Shown here: positions 9,093 through 22,143 of the stretch, piece after piece
Layout of the letters: every line of letters starts with the position of its first letter
How positions within the stretch are numbered: the stretch's first letter is position 1
From: Pseudomonas saliphila
GTDB lineage: Bacteria; Pseudomonadota; Gammaproteobacteria; Pseudomonadales; Pseudomonadaceae
Direction: 5' to 3'
Assembly: GCF_008638345.1 (NCBI RefSeq)
Contig: NZ_VTVA01000016.1
Span: 46,950-110,949 of the forward strand
Length of the DNA: 64,000 bases
Notes under the pieces: model-generated
Told to the model about the DNA's origin: nothing
The model's input: only the letters and a program-made list of their open reading frames with translations
Database searches by the model: none
Program-made: the position numbers and the translations under genes

Positions 9093-10064
9093 ATGCTTGA
9101 ACAGATCCCCACGCATCTCATCTCTGGACCACTCGGATCCGGTAAGACGACCTTGCTGCGACATCTCATCTCGGAGCGGCCGGAAGGCGAGCGATGGGCG
9201 ATTCTCATCAATGAGTTTGGCGAGGTAGGTATCGATGCGGCCTTGCTGCAGAACGATGACGAGGGCGTGAGCCTGGCGGAAGTGCCTGGCGGCTGCCTCT
9301 GCTGCGTGAACGGCTTGCCGTTCCAGGTCGGCCTGAGTCGGTTATTACGGCGTACTCGCCCTGATCGACTTTTTATTGAAGCCTCTGGCCTTGGGCACCC
9401 GGCCGCACTTCTGTCGCAGCTGGGCAACTTCCCGTGGAAGGACGTACTCGCACTGCAACCCATGCTGATGGTGCTCGATGCACACGCCCTGCATAGCGGA
9501 AAAGCCTTGCCCGATGCACAGCAGTCGGCCTTATCCGGAGCCGGATTGCTGATTCTGAACAAATCGGCCGAGTTGAGTATGCCAGACCGCAAAGCAGTGC
9601 TCGCCGGGCTGGAGACCAGTGCTCCAGCTTACTGGTGTCAACACAGCCAGTTGCCCTGGGAAAACGTACCGCGGCAGACAGGGCCGTTATCCGTTGCGCC
9701 TGCTCTGGATGATTTGCCTGACACCCCTGCCGGGCCTGGGATGCTCTGGCGCACCGTGGATGACTGGCACCGTCGCGAATCCAGTCGGGATGTCTGGTAC
9801 AGCATTGGGTGGCAGATTCATCCGGCGCAGCAGTTCAAACGTCAGGCGTTGGAGGAGTGGTTAAGCGAGTCGGACTGGCAACGAGCCAAGGGCATCGCGC
9901 ACACCGAGGATGGCTGGATGAGCTTCAATGGCACCGGTGAAAACACTTTGAACTGGCAACCCAGCCCCTGGCGCAATGACAATCGAATCGAACTGCTGAT
10001 GACCCAGCGGCCTGACCCGCGACAATTGGAAAGCGGCTTGCAGGCAGCGCGACGTAAACAGTAA
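9093..10064 (+). CDS. CobW/COG0523 family GTP-dependent metallochaperone
   Basis: This G3E-family P-loop GTPase is thought to deliver a metal such as zinc or cobalt to client enzymes. I prefer the ATG at 9093 (MLEQIPTHLISG, 323 aa), because GGG lies seven bases upstream; ATG 9087 is possible. Walker A is GPLGSGKTT (12-20), the switch region INEFGEVGID contains the Walker-type residues, and the metal motif is GGCLCC (66-71), a CXCC that defines COG0523. LNKSAEL may be the NKxD-like guanine-specificity motif (second acidic residue unusual). The C-terminal domain (about 220-310) is the CobW_C fold. I saw no clear Zur box. The client protein is unknown. Confidence 0.88.
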   Translation: MLEQIPTHLISGPLGSGKTTLLRHLISERPEGERWAILINEFGEVGIDAALLQNDDEGVSLAEVPGGCLCCVNGLPFQVGLSRLLRRTRPDRLFIEASGLGHPAALLSQLGNFPWKDVLALQPMLMVLDAHALHSGKALPDAQQSALSGAGLLILNKSAELSMPDRKAVLAGLETSAPAYWCQHSQLPWENVPRQTGPLSVAPALDDLPDTPAGPGMLWRTVDDWHRRESSRDVWYSIGWQIHPAQQFKRQALEEWLSESDWQRAKGIAHTEDGWMSFNGTGENTLNWQPSPWRNDNRIELLMTQRPDPRQLESGLQAARRKQ

Positions 10065-10093
10065 AGTCTGGCTTTTATAATCGCCGATACCCT

Positions 10094-10489
10094 ATGAAGC
10101 AAAAACTGCTCGCACCCATATTGTTGCTATGTCTCACGGCTGAGATTCAGGCTGCGGCTTGCCTGATCGAGTCAGATGACGATCACCAGCCGATACGGTT
10201 GTGCCAGGAGAACATTAATATTCCCCAGAATCTCTTCACGGAAAACTTCTGTCGACCGAATATTCCAGACCGTAGCTTCGCGATCAGTACCGTTGAAGCC
10301 TGTCCGGGCGACGCCTATGGCGTTTGTGAAGGCTCACGCACAGAAGGGGTCGGCTACCAGCAATCGATCTACTACTACTCCAACGCCACTGACGCGCCCG
10401 TATTGAAAGCTTATTGTGAAAAGATCAGCCAGGGCCGATGGGTTGAGCCCGGCGCGACACCAGACAGCGGGCGTGATCCGGAAACCTGA
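10094..10489 (+). CDS. small secreted cysteine-rich protein, unknown function
   Basis: I do not recognise this 131-residue protein. It has a clear Sec signal peptide (MKQKLLAPILLLCLTAEIQAA) with cleavage likely after residue 20-22. The mature part of about 110 residues contains six Cys (starts of CLIE, CQEN, CRPN, CPGD, CEGS and CEKI), an even number that suggests three disulfides in the periplasm. It is acidic and carries a short Tyr-rich patch (SIYYYSN). It lies 30 bases after the CobW gene and ends one base from the convergent DUF192 gene. Codon use looks a little less GC-rich than its neighbours. It is a plausible gene, but the function is open. Confidence 0.7.
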   Translation: MKQKLLAPILLLCLTAEIQAAACLIESDDDHQPIRLCQENINIPQNLFTENFCRPNIPDRSFAISTVEACPGDAYGVCEGSRTEGVGYQQSIYYYSNATDAPVLKAYCEKISQGRWVEPGATPDSGRDPET

Positions 10490-10490
10490 T

Positions 10491-10952
10491 TCATTGCGCT
10501 GGCGCTGAACGGTGACTGACAGATCCAAGGTCCAGCGGCATACCTGCTTCGAGTCCGAGCCGGGATGCTGTTCCGGCGGGCAGCTCAATAACAAACCGCA
10601 TCGGCCGTTCGACCCTGTAGATATCGCAGGGCGTCGCGCTACAGGGCGGTACCTCGGTAAAAATCTTCACCAGCCTGCTCTGCTCATCGACAAACAGCAG
10701 ATCGAGGCTGATCAGCATGTTGCGCATCCAGATCGCCGGGGTCGTGTCCGGTGGGAAATCAAACAGCATGCCTTCGTTGGCAGCCAGATGCTCTCTACCC
10801 ATCAGCCCCTGACGACGACTTGCCGGATCATCCACCAGCTCCAAATCAAAGACCTCGCCACCCAGTTCAACCTGCAGCGGATCTGCTTGTACGGTCATTA
10901 CCGCTAGCAAGGCCACCAGCGAGCACATCCGGATCAGCCAGATTTTTTTCAC
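10491..10952 (-). CDS. DUF192 family exported protein
   Basis: The 153-residue protein has an N-terminal signal peptide (about 1-23, ending VQADP) followed by a complete DUF192 domain. The family motifs are RRQGLMGREHL, GMLFDFPP, IWMRNMLISLDLLFVD and PARFVIELPAG-like (here PMRFVIELPAG). The domain is a small beta-rich fold of unknown biochemical role, often exported and found near envelope or stress genes. The gene ends one base from the convergent Cys-rich protein gene and is transcribed alone. Confidence 0.9.
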   Translation of the reverse strand: MKKIWLIRMCSLVALLAVMTVQADPLQVELGGEVFDLELVDDPASRRQGLMGREHLAANEGMLFDFPPDTTPAIWMRNMLISLDLLFVDEQSRLVKIFTEVPPCSATPCDIYRVERPMRFVIELPAGTASRLGLEAGMPLDLGSVSHRSAPAQ

Positions 10953-11048
10953 TACGTATCCTTTAATCAGTCCGGATCCAAAACCGGTAGCCTGAGAATG
11001 TAACAGCAGGCGTAGCCTTCAGCCAGAATCAGGTTCTACACGGACCCG

Positions 11049-12233
11049 TCAGCGATAGAGGTCCGCCCGGGTCAGGGGCAGCGAATGCCCACCGTCAGTA
11101 CGTGGCTTGACCGCCAGTATCTGATGCAGGTTCATCCAGTTGCGTTTGAAGCCATATGCACAGCCTGCGAGATAGATCCGCCAGATCCGCAGCGTCTTGT
11201 CCGGAACGAAGCTCGCTGCGTCCACCAGACCATTTTCCAGATTGCGGCTCCAATGTTCCAGCGTCATTGCGTAGTGCAAGCGCAGACTTTCCACATCAAC
11301 CACTTCCAGCCCCTGATCACTCATCTGGGCTATCGCGGTGGATAGATGGGGTAGTTCTCCGTGGGGAAACACGTAGCGCCCGATGAATTTGCCTGCGCCA
11401 CGGCTAACAGGCCTACCATCGACATGTCTGGCAGTGATGCCATGGTTCAGTGCCAGGCCACCCGGTTTGAGCTGCTCAAACAGGATGCGGAAATATTCCG
11501 GCAGATTGGCATGGCCGACATGCTCAAACATTCCCACGCTGACGACCTTGTCGAACGAACCGTCTGCCGGCAGATCACGGTAGTCCAACAACTCCAGCTG
11601 GATCTCCTTGGTCAGGCCCTCACGGCTTACTCTATCGTTTGCCAGTTCAAGCTGCGATTTGCTCAGGGTGATGCCGTACACCTGCACTCCGTAATGCTTG
11701 GCCGCGTGCCTGGCCAACCCGCCCCAACCGCAACCAACATCCAGCAAACGCTCGCCCGGCTGGAGGCGCAACTTGCGACACAGATGGTCCAGCTTCTGTA
11801 TTTGAGCCTGGGCCAGGCTGTCATCCGGGCTGTGAAAATAGGCGCACGAATACACCATCTCCGGATCGAGCCAGAGCTTGTAGAAATCATTGGAGAGATC
11901 GTAATGGTAGGCAATAGCCTCAGCGTCCAGCTGCTTGTCGTGCGCAGTGCGTTCCGGCGGCTTCTCACTGGCCTCACCGAGCAGGCCCTGACTCAGGCGA
12001 TCCGCGACCTCGATGACATCCATAATCTGTCCACGCACTTCGATCCGCTGGTCGATGTAGGCCTCGCCCAGCTTATCCAGACTCGGTTCCTTCAGCTCCG
12101 CCAGCAGCGACAGATCGTTGATCTCAAGTGTGACGGTGGGTGAGGGGCCAAGATCCATGCTCGGACCGCCCTTCATCTCGACCCTCAGCGGCAGTTTGAG
12201 CCGGCTGAGGCTTTCCGATAGTTGCGCAAACAT
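11049..12233 (-). CDS. cyclopropane-fatty-acyl-phospholipid synthase family methyltransferase
   Basis: This SAM-dependent enzyme belongs to the Cfa/CmaS family, which adds a methylene bridge to unsaturated chains of membrane phospholipids. It is 394 aa; AGGAG lies upstream of ATG 12233. An N-terminal lipid-binding region (about 1-95) is followed by the YHYDLSNDFYKLWLD motif typical of Cfa, the SAM site LDVGCGWGGLARHAA, MFEHVGH, and the C-terminal segment YVFPHGELPH. Pseudomonads often have two such genes, one stationary-phase Cfa and one near glmU of less clear role; this one has the second position. Product identity should therefore be given only as Cfa-like. Confidence 0.88.
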   Translation of the reverse strand: MFAQLSESLSRLKLPLRVEMKGGPSMDLGPSPTVTLEINDLSLLAELKEPSLDKLGEAYIDQRIEVRGQIMDVIEVADRLSQGLLGEASEKPPERTAHDKQLDAEAIAYHYDLSNDFYKLWLDPEMVYSCAYFHSPDDSLAQAQIQKLDHLCRKLRLQPGERLLDVGCGWGGLARHAAKHYGVQVYGITLSKSQLELANDRVSREGLTKEIQLELLDYRDLPADGSFDKVVSVGMFEHVGHANLPEYFRILFEQLKPGGLALNHGITARHVDGRPVSRGAGKFIGRYVFPHGELPHLSTAIAQMSDQGLEVVDVESLRLHYAMTLEHWSRNLENGLVDAASFVPDKTLRIWRIYLAGCAYGFKRNWMNLHQILAVKPRTDGGHSLPLTRADLYR

Positions 12234-12385
12234 CAGGGATATCTCCTGTTCAGGTCAGATATACCCATTGAATATAGATGAGCCTGCGCAAATATCTATT
12301 TTGTACGAACCGAGCGACGGCTGAGGTGCGTCGAGACCGAACGTTGAACGCGGATTGCCGCTTCGCTTGCAGGACGAGGGAGGTG

Positions 12386-12412
12386 GGCCCGCACAGAAAC
12401 CGGGTGCGGGCC
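12386..12412. terminator. hairpin between glmU and the Cfa-like gene
   Basis: GGCCCGCAC (12386-12394) pairs perfectly with GTGCGGGCC (12404-12412) across a nine-base loop, starting nine bases after the glmU stop on the minus strand. No T-run follows, so termination strength is uncertain. Confidence 0.45.
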
Positions 12413-12420
12413 TGCGTGGG

Positions 12421-13785
12421 TCACTTTTGGCGGGTGGGGCGCTTCCAGCCTTCGATATTGCGCTGCCGACCACGGGCGACGCCCAGGGCTCCAGCGGGAA
12501 CATCGGCGGTAATGGTGGAACCGGCTGCAGTCGTGGCCAGATCGCCCACGCTGACGGGCGCCACCAAGGCAGTGTTGGACCCGATAAACGCACCCTCACC
12601 AATCAGCGTCATGAACTTGTTCACACCATCGTAGTTGCAGGTAATAGTGCCTGCCCCCACATTGGCATGCTTGCCGACGCGTGCATCGCCCACATAGGAC
12701 AGGTGGTTGATCTTCGCACCCTCACCAATCTCGGCTTTTTTGGTTTCGACAAAATTGCCCACCTTGGCCGTGCGTTGCAGCACCGTACCGGGTCGAAGGC
12801 GTGCATAAGGCCCGATGTCGCAACGTTCGCCGACCTGTGCGCCCTCGATGTGACTGAACGCCTTGATAACCGTACCGGCGTCAATCTGGCAATCCTTGAG
12901 TACGCAATTCGGACCGATATGGACGTTATCACCGATGGTCACGCGTCCTTCCAGCACCACGTTGATATCCATGAAGATATCGCGACCGACGATGGCCTCG
13001 CCCCGCACATCCAGGCGCGCCGGGTCAGCCAGGGTTACACCCTGCTCCATGAGCCGCAGCGCTTGCTGCTGTTGCCAGGCGCGCTCGAGCACGGACAGCT
13101 GTTGCCGGTTGTTGGCGCCCATCACTTCGAGCTCGTCGTCAGGCTGTGCGACCTCCACGGCGACTGACTGGGACACTGCCAGAGCCACTACATCGGTCAG
13201 GTAATATTCGCCCTGGGCATTGTCATTGGACAGACTGCCCAGCCAATCGGCCGCGCGTGTGCCCGGCAATGCCATGATGCCGGTGTTGCCTTCAGTGATG
13301 AGCAGTTGCTCTGGACTCGCGTCTTTCTGCTCGACGATCGCTTGTACGCTTGCGGTCGCATCACGGAGGATACGTCCGTAGCCCGTCGGGTTCGCCATCT
13401 CCACGGTCAACAAACCCAGGCTAGCGCTCCCGGCCTGCTGACTCAGCCTGCTGAGGGTTTCAGCGCGCAGCAAGGGCACGTCGCCGTACAGCACGAGAAT
13501 CTGCTCGGCGGCCGAAATATGCGGCAACGCCTGCGCCACCGCGTGGCCGGTGCCCAACTGCTCGGTCTGCATCACCCAGTTGATATCCGCCGCATCAAGC
13601 GTCTCGCGCACCTGTTCGGCGCCGTGGCCGATAACCACGTGGATCTTCATTGGCGATAGTTGCCGGGCACAATCGATGACGTGGCCGAGCATGGGCTTAC
13701 CCGCTATCGGATGGAGAACCTTGGGCAAGGCAGAACGCATGCGGGTGCCTTGTCCCGCGGCGAGGATGACTACGTGCAGATTCAT
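12421..13785 (-). CDS. glmU: bifunctional N-acetylglucosamine-1-phosphate uridyltransferase / glucosamine-1-phosphate acetyltransferase
   Basis: GlmU acetylates glucosamine-1-phosphate and then couples it to UTP, giving UDP-GlcNAc for peptidoglycan and lipopolysaccharide. I start it at ATG 13785 ([16 protein letters not shown], 454 aa) with AGGA upstream; the extra twelve residues of a longer frame are not conserved in the family. The N-terminal domain has the nucleotide motif [11 protein letters not shown] and [14 protein letters not shown], then LYGDVPLL. The C-terminal half is a left-handed beta-helix of hexapeptide repeats ([27 protein letters not shown]) with the acetyl-CoA site near [14 protein letters not shown]. 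It lies downstream of the atp operon, as in other pseudomonads, but separated from it by a terminator. Confidence 0.97.
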   Translation of the reverse strand: MNLHVVILAAGQGTRMRSALPKVLHPIAGKPMLGHVIDCARQLSPMKIHVVIGHGAEQVRETLDAADINWVMQTEQLGTGHAVAQALPHISAAEQILVLYGDVPLLRAETLSRLSQQAGSASLGLLTVEMANPTGYGRILRDATASVQAIVEQKDASPEQLLITEGNTGIMALPGTRAADWLGSLSNDNAQGEYYLTDVVALAVSQSVAVEVAQPDDELEVMGANNRQQLSVLERAWQQQQALRLMEQGVTLADPARLDVRGEAIVGRDIFMDINVVLEGRVTIGDNVHIGPNCVLKDCQIDAGTVIKAFSHIEGAQVGERCDIGPYARLRPGTVLQRTAKVGNFVETKKAEIGEGAKINHLSYVGDARVGKHANVGAGTITCNYDGVNKFMTLIGEGAFIGSNTALVAPVSVGDLATTAAGSTITADVPAGALGVARGRQRNIEGWKRPTRQK

Positions 13786-13952
13786 TGATCCGTTCCTGGG
13801 ATGTGGTATTGATGAGGGCAATGATAGAAGCCGCGAGCCGATGGCCGCAAGCGACGCCCGGGATGGATGCCAACTCTGGGAAGCCCGTTGGTCTGTTCCA
13901 GCGGTCTAGCCGTTTCGCTTTCTGTGGATCTGACCAGATAGCCAGACAGTAA

Positions 13953-13974
13953 AAAGGCAGCCGAAGCTGCCTTT
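13953..13974 (-). terminator. Rho-independent terminator of the atp operon
   Basis: AAAGGCAGC (13953-13961) pairs with GCTGCCTTT (13966-13974) around a stable four-base loop (CGAA, or TTCG on the minus strand). On the minus strand the stem runs into five T. It begins nine bases after the atpC stop. Confidence 0.88.
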
Positions 13975-13982
13975 GTCTGAAC

Positions 13983-14426
13983 TCAGCGGTTGTTAACTGC
14001 TGGTCCGCCATACTTTTTGCGAAGCTCCTGCACGGTACGCAATTGCGCAGCGGCCTCGGCAAGTCGCACGGAAGCGGCACCATAATCAAACTCGGCACCT
14101 TTCTCGCTCAGCGCGGCCTCGGCAGCTTTTTTCGCCTCGACGGCAGCTGCTTCGTCAATGTCACCTGCACGGATAGCCGTGTCGGCAAGCACCTTGACCA
14201 TGCTCGGCTGAATCTCGATGAACCCGCCAGAGATGTAGAACACCTCTTCGCTGCGATCCTGCTTGATCACCCGAACCGGACCCGGCTTGAGGTCGGTCAG
14301 CAACGGCGTGTGACCGGGCAGAATACCCAGATCACCCATGTTGCCGTGTGCTACGACCATCTCGACCAGGCCTGAAAACAGCTCTTCTTCCGCGCTAACG
14401 ATATCGCAGTGCACTGTCATAGCCAT
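13983..14426 (-). CDS. atpC: ATP synthase F1 epsilon subunit
   Basis: The epsilon subunit is part of the central rotor stalk; its C-terminal helices can inhibit ATP hydrolysis. The 147-residue protein has the N-terminal beta-sandwich ([38 protein letters not shown]) and two C-terminal helices ([26 protein letters not shown]). It is the last gene of the operon, 42 bases after atpD, and is followed by a terminator. A GAGG precedes the ATG. Confidence 0.97.
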   Translation of the reverse strand: MAMTVHCDIVSAEEELFSGLVEMVVAHGNMGDLGILPGHTPLLTDLKPGPVRVIKQDRSEEVFYISGGFIEIQPSMVKVLADTAIRAGDIDEAAAVEAKKAAEAALSEKGAEFDYGAASVRLAEAAAQLRTVQELRKKYGGPAVNNR

Positions 14427-14468
14427 TTCATTGCCTCGATTCTGCGCCCGCTTGCGCGGGCGCTAGCA

Positions 14469-16756
<2,288 letters not shown>

Positions 16757-16811
16757 GTCACACCTCAATTGCACGATACGGGATGCGACCATGTCGCACC
16801 CCGCAGTGGGC

Positions 16812-18356
16812 TTACCAGCTCTGGGTCGCCTTGAAGTTCTCGATGCCAGACTTGATACCGGCTTCGATCTCGTCGTTGTAGTCGCCCTTCACGTTGATCT
16901 GGGCCAGCAAATCGGCCTTGTCACGTTTGAAGTAAGCGAGCAGCGCCTTCTCGAACGCCCCAACCTTGTTCAGCTCGACGTCGGTCAGGAAGCCTTTCTC
17001 AGCCGCATACAAACTGATTGCCATTTCGGCGACTGACATGGGCGCGTACTGGCCCTGCTTCATCAGTTCGGTTACACGCTGACCGTGCTCAAGCTGCTTA
17101 CGGGTTGCTTCGTCCAGGTCGGAGGCAAACTGGGCAAAGGCTGCCAGTTCACGGTACTGGGCGAGCGCGGTACGAATACCACCGGACAGCTTCTTGATGA
17201 TCTTGGTCTGAGCCGCGCCGCCTACCCGGGATACCGAGACACCGGCGTTTACGGCCGGACGGATACCCGCGTTGAACAGGTTCGACTCAAGGAAGATCTG
17301 ACCGTCGGTGATCGAAATCACGTTGGTCGGTACGAAGGCAGACACGTCACCGGCCTGCGTTTCGATCAGCGGCAATGCGGTCAGCGAGCCGGTTTTGCCG
17401 GTCACTGCACCGTTGGTGAGCTTCTCGACATATTCTTCCGAGATGCGCGATGCGCGCTCAAGCAAGCGGCTGTGGAGATAGAACACGTCACCAGGATAAG
17501 CTTCACGGCCCGGCGGACGACGCAGCAGCAGCGAGATCTGACGGTAGGCAACAGCCTGCTTGGACAGATCGTCATACACGATAAGAGCGTCTTCGCCGCG
17601 GTCGCGGAAATATTCGCCCATGGTGCAGCCGGCGTAAGGTGCCAGGAACTGCAGTGCAGCCGGATCGGACGCGGAAGCGGCGACGACAATGGTGTGACCC
17701 ATTGCATCATTCTCTTCCAGCTTGCGAACCACGTTAGCAATGGTCGAACGCTTCTGACCAATCGCCACGTAGACACACTTGATGCCCGAATCTTTCTGGT
17801 TGATGATCGCATCGATCGCCATGGCGGTCTTACCCGTCTGACGGTCACCGATGATCAGCTCACGCTGGCCACGGCCGATTGGAATCATCGCATCGACTGA
17901 TTTGTAACCAGTCTGAACCGGCTGGTCGACCGACTTACGCCAGATCACGCCAGGGGCTACTTTTTCAACCGCATCGGTCAGCTTGGCGTCGATAACGCCC
18001 TTGCCATCGATCGGGTTGCCCAGTGCGTCAACAACGCGACCGAGCAGCTCGGGGCCGACTGGTACTTCCAGAATGCGGCCAGTGCACAGGGCAGTCATGC
18101 CCTCGCTCAGACCCAGGTAATCACCCAGTACAACCGCACCGACAGAGTCGCGCTCCAGGTTCAAGGCCATACCGTACAGGCCACCAGGGAACTCGATCAT
18201 CTCGCCGTACATTACGTCAGCTAGGCCGTGGATACGCACGATACCGTCAGATACGCTGACGATAGTGCCTACATTCCGGGCCTGCGAAGTCACATCGAGT
18301 TTCTCGATGCGCTGTTTAATAATTTCGCTAATTTCGGAAGGATTCAATTGCTGCAT
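16812..18356 (-). CDS. atpA: ATP synthase F1 alpha subunit
   Basis: Alpha carries the regulatory nucleotide sites of the alpha3beta3 ring. The 514-residue protein has the Walker [16 protein letters not shown], the ligand [12 protein letters not shown] and the alpha signature [22 protein letters not shown]. It has the normal family length, and the adjacent atpH gene ends 16 bases upstream. Confidence 0.98.
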   Translation of the reverse strand: MQQLNPSEISEIIKQRIEKLDVTSQARNVGTIVSVSDGIVRIHGLADVMYGEMIEFPGGLYGMALNLERDSVGAVVLGDYLGLSEGMTALCTGRILEVPVGPELLGRVVDALGNPIDGKGVIDAKLTDAVEKVAPGVIWRKSVDQPVQTGYKSVDAMIPIGRGQRELIIGDRQTGKTAMAIDAIINQKDSGIKCVYVAIGQKRSTIANVVRKLEENDAMGHTIVVAASASDPAALQFLAPYAGCTMGEYFRDRGEDALIVYDDLSKQAVAYRQISLLLRRPPGREAYPGDVFYLHSRLLERASRISEEYVEKLTNGAVTGKTGSLTALPLIETQAGDVSAFVPTNVISITDGQIFLESNLFNAGIRPAVNAGVSVSRVGGAAQTKIIKKLSGGIRTALAQYRELAAFAQFASDLDEATRKQLEHGQRVTELMKQGQYAPMSVAEMAISLYAAEKGFLTDVELNKVGAFEKALLAYFKRDKADLLAQINVKGDYNDEIEAGIKSGIENFKATQSW

Positions 18357-18371
18357 GCCATGTCCCTCAAA

Positions 18372-18908
18372 TCAGGATTTCAACGTTTCGGCCAGCTTTG
18401 CAAGCTTGCCGCGGACCGAACCGTCGATGACCAGGTCACCCGCACGAATCAACACACCGCCAATAAGGGCCGGGTTGATGGTCACATGGGGAGTTACTGT
18501 GCGGTCTAACCGCTTCGACAACGCGGTAGCCAGCGTTTTCTGTTGATCGTCATTCAGTTCGAAGGCGGATTCCACCTCCACTGCAATGCTGCGATCGTGT
18601 TCGGCTTTGTGCTGCTCGTAGAGCTCGGCGATAACCGGAATCAGAAGCAAGCGATCGTTATCAGCCAGCGCCCGGACAAAATTGCCGAACTCCGCGTCAA
18701 ACTGACCTTCGCCTACCATGAGCAGGTCTTCAGCCTTACGCTCTGCGGTCACTGCCGGATTGCGCACCCTATAGCCAAAAGCTGCATCCGCGACCACCGC
18801 ACCCGCCACAGCCAGCATGCCTGACCAGGCATCCAGCTTGTTGGAGGATGAAGCGACTTCGAAAGCAGCTTTTGCATAAGGTCGAGCTAGCGTATTGATT
18901 GTAGCCAT
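18372..18908 (-). CDS. atpH: ATP synthase F1 delta subunit
   Basis: Delta sits on top of F1 and holds the peripheral stalk (subunit b) to the alpha3beta3 ring. The 178-residue protein begins MATINTLARPYAKAAFE, the conserved N-terminal helix, and ends with the strand-rich tail TINPALIGGVLIRAGDLVIDGS typical of the family. It lies 13 bases after atpF. Confidence 0.97.
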   Translation of the reverse strand: MATINTLARPYAKAAFEVASSSNKLDAWSGMLAVAGAVVADAAFGYRVRNPAVTAERKAEDLLMVGEGQFDAEFGNFVRALADNDRLLLIPVIAELYEQHKAEHDRSIAVEVESAFELNDDQQKTLATALSKRLDRTVTPHVTINPALIGGVLIRAGDLVIDGSVRGKLAKLAETLKS

Positions 18909-18920
18909 AGCTCGCCTCGC

Positions 18921-19391
18921 TTAGAGTTGTGAGGCCAGTTTGTTGACCAGCTCACTATGGGCCTTGGGATCCACTTCGGATTCCAGAATCCGCTCGGCAC
19001 CCTGGATCGCCAATATGGCAACCTGAGCGCGAAGTTGATCCTTGGCGCGGTTCATTTCCTGCTCGATTTCGACCTTGGCAGCCGCAATCAGGCGCTCACC
19101 CTCGGAACGTGCCTGCTGTTTCGCATCCTCGACAATGAGGTTGGCACTCTTGTTAGCCTGCTCGATGATCTGAGTAGCCTGTTCCTTGGTCTCACGCAGA
19201 GTATTGGAAGCCTTCTCCTGGGCAAGACCCAGGTCACGCTGGGCGCGACCAGCCGCATCCAGACCTTCGGCGATTTTTTTCTGGCGTTCCTGCATGGCCT
19301 GGGTAATCGGTGGCCATACGAACTTCATGGTAAACCAGACAAAAATAGCGAAGGCAATCGTTTGACCAAACAGCGTCAGATTAATATTCAC
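18921..19391 (-). CDS. atpF: ATP synthase Fo subunit b
   Basis: Subunit b dimerises as the peripheral stalk that keeps F1 from rotating with the shaft. The 156-residue protein has one N-terminal membrane helix (about 5-24, [20 protein letters not shown]), followed by a long charged, Ala-rich coiled coil. The start is GTG (19391), with AGGT upstream. Confidence 0.97.
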   Translation of the reverse strand: MNINLTLFGQTIAFAIFVWFTMKFVWPPITQAMQERQKKIAEGLDAAGRAQRDLGLAQEKASNTLRETKEQATQIIEQANKSANLIVEDAKQQARSEGERLIAAAKVEIEQEMNRAKDQLRAQVAILAIQGAERILESEVDPKAHSELVNKLASQL

Positions 19392-19482
19392 AGCGATTTA
19401 CCTCGTGCTATTTCGTTGTATTCCGATGAACGAAACGATCATCTCCGGCAGGGGTTGCCTGCCGGGTTTCCGAATCGTCCGA

Positions 19483-19737
<255 letters not shown>

Positions 19738-19785
19738 TCAAGTTGAAGTTCAAGTTTATCGTTGGTTGAACACGGTTCCTGCTGC

Positions 19786-21059
<1,274 letters not shown>

Positions 21060-21109
21060 TTTCCCGCCTCGGTGATTAGCCTCGGCCTCATCTCCGGGTT
21101 AATTAATGC

Positions 21110-21138
21110 AATAAACTGGTGCAATTTGCGCCAGTCAA
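21110..21138 (-). promoter_or_regulatory. sigma70-type promoter of the atp operon
   Basis: On the minus strand TTGACT (21133-21138) is followed after exactly 17 bases by TTTATT (21110-21115). The start of transcription would fall about 43 bases before the atpI ATG. Spacing and the -35 box are near ideal. Confidence 0.7.
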
Positions 21139-21155
21139 AACAGCGCGAGGAGTAT

Positions 21156-21269
21156 ATGTGGATTAAACCTTGGGTTCAACAGCCGCGGGGAAATCCGTTT
21201 GGATTGCAGCAACGCTGCGTTCCGGTCGAAAATCCATTCTGCGTTCTGCCTGCCCAACGGCTCATTTAA
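21156..21269 (+). CDS. candidate 37-residue small protein gene
   Basis: A short open frame of 37 codons begins with ATG at 21156, with GAGGAG five to six bases upstream, a near perfect ribosome site. It encodes MWIKPWVQQPRGNPFGLQQR at its N-terminus, is rich in Pro, Gln and Trp, contains two Cys, and has no hydrophobic helix. It is divergent from atpI, and its end overlaps the end of parB by a few bases on the opposite strand. Third-position GC is lower than in neighbouring genes, so it may be a chance frame. I do not recognise the product. Confidence 0.3.
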   Translation: MWIKPWVQQPRGNPFGLQQRCVPVENPFCVLPAQRLI

Positions 21270-22122
21270 TGTGCATCAACACGCCATCAAGTTCATCGAG
21301 CGAACTGTAGCTGATAACCAGCTTGCCCTTGCCCTTGGCACCATGCTGGATGCTCACATTCGCCCCGATCCGTTCTGCCAGATCCTGCTGAAGGCGCTCA
21401 ATATCGGGGTTCTGACGTGTTTCCGAGGCGTCACGTCGTGGATTCAACAGTTGTCTTACCAATGCCTCGGTCTGGCGCACCGTGAGGCCTTTGGCTACTA
21501 CCTGGCGTGCTGCCTGGGTCTGTTGTTCCGGGGGCAGACCCAGCAAGGCGCGGGCGTGACCCATTTCAATGTCGCCGCGCTCAAGCAGTAATTTAACGTC
21601 CTCGGCAAGGGACATCAGTCGCAAAAGGTTGGTAATGGTTACCCGTGATTTGCCAACTGCGTCGGCTACTTGCTGCTGAGTAAGCTCGAATTCCTGCTGC
21701 AGACGCTGCAAGGCGATCGCTTCTTCAATAGGATTGAGATCTTCGCGCTGAATGTTCTCGATCAGTGCCATGGCGATGGCAGCTTCATCCGGCACCTCGC
21801 GGATAACCGCGGGAATCACATCCAGACCAGCCAGCTGCGTGGCTCGCCAGCGGCGCTCACCGGCAATGATTTCATAACGATCCCCGTCTATGGGGCGCAC
21901 CACTATTGGCTGCATGACGCCTTGGACCCGGATCGAGTTGGCCAGCTCTTCGAGCGCCTGGGGATCCATATCACGGCGCGGTTGGTATTTGCCGCGCTGG
22001 ATCAGATCTATCGGGATTTCCTTGAGCTGGTGATCCTGACTATCGACATCCTGATTGGCGGGCAACGGTTGCCCAAGCAATGCATCGAGTCCTCGTCCCA
22101 AGCCGCGTTTCTTGACCGCCAT
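21262..22122 (-). CDS. parB: chromosome-partitioning protein ParB (Spo0J)
   Basis: ParB binds parS sites, loads as a CTP-dependent clamp and spreads along DNA so that ParA can move the origin region to the cell poles. The 286-residue protein has the N-terminal ParA-interacting stretch (KKRGLGRGLDALLG), the CTP-binding ParB/Srx motifs (YQPRRDMDPQALEELANSI, EIIAGERRWRATQLAG, ALIENIQREDLNPIEEA), a helix-turn-helix (TQQQVADAVGKSRVTITNLLRL) and a C-terminal dimerisation domain. It follows parA by 21 bases. Matching parS sites are present at 34984, 35617 and probably 8951. Confidence 0.97.
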   Translation of the reverse strand: MAVKKRGLGRGLDALLGQPLPANQDVDSQDHQLKEIPIDLIQRGKYQPRRDMDPQALEELANSIRVQGVMQPIVVRPIDGDRYEIIAGERRWRATQLAGLDVIPAVIREVPDEAAIAMALIENIQREDLNPIEEAIALQRLQQEFELTQQQVADAVGKSRVTITNLLRLMSLAEDVKLLLERGDIEMGHARALLGLPPEQQTQAARQVVAKGLTVRQTEALVRQLLNPRRDASETRQNPDIERLQQDLAERIGANVSIQHGAKGKGKLVISYSSLDELDGVLMHIK

Positions 22123-22143
22123 GCCTGTATTGTCCTTTTTCTG

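Noticed and set aside
21060..21261. Riboswitch or structured leader before atpI
   Set aside because: I see a promoter and a short leader but no conserved RNA structure.
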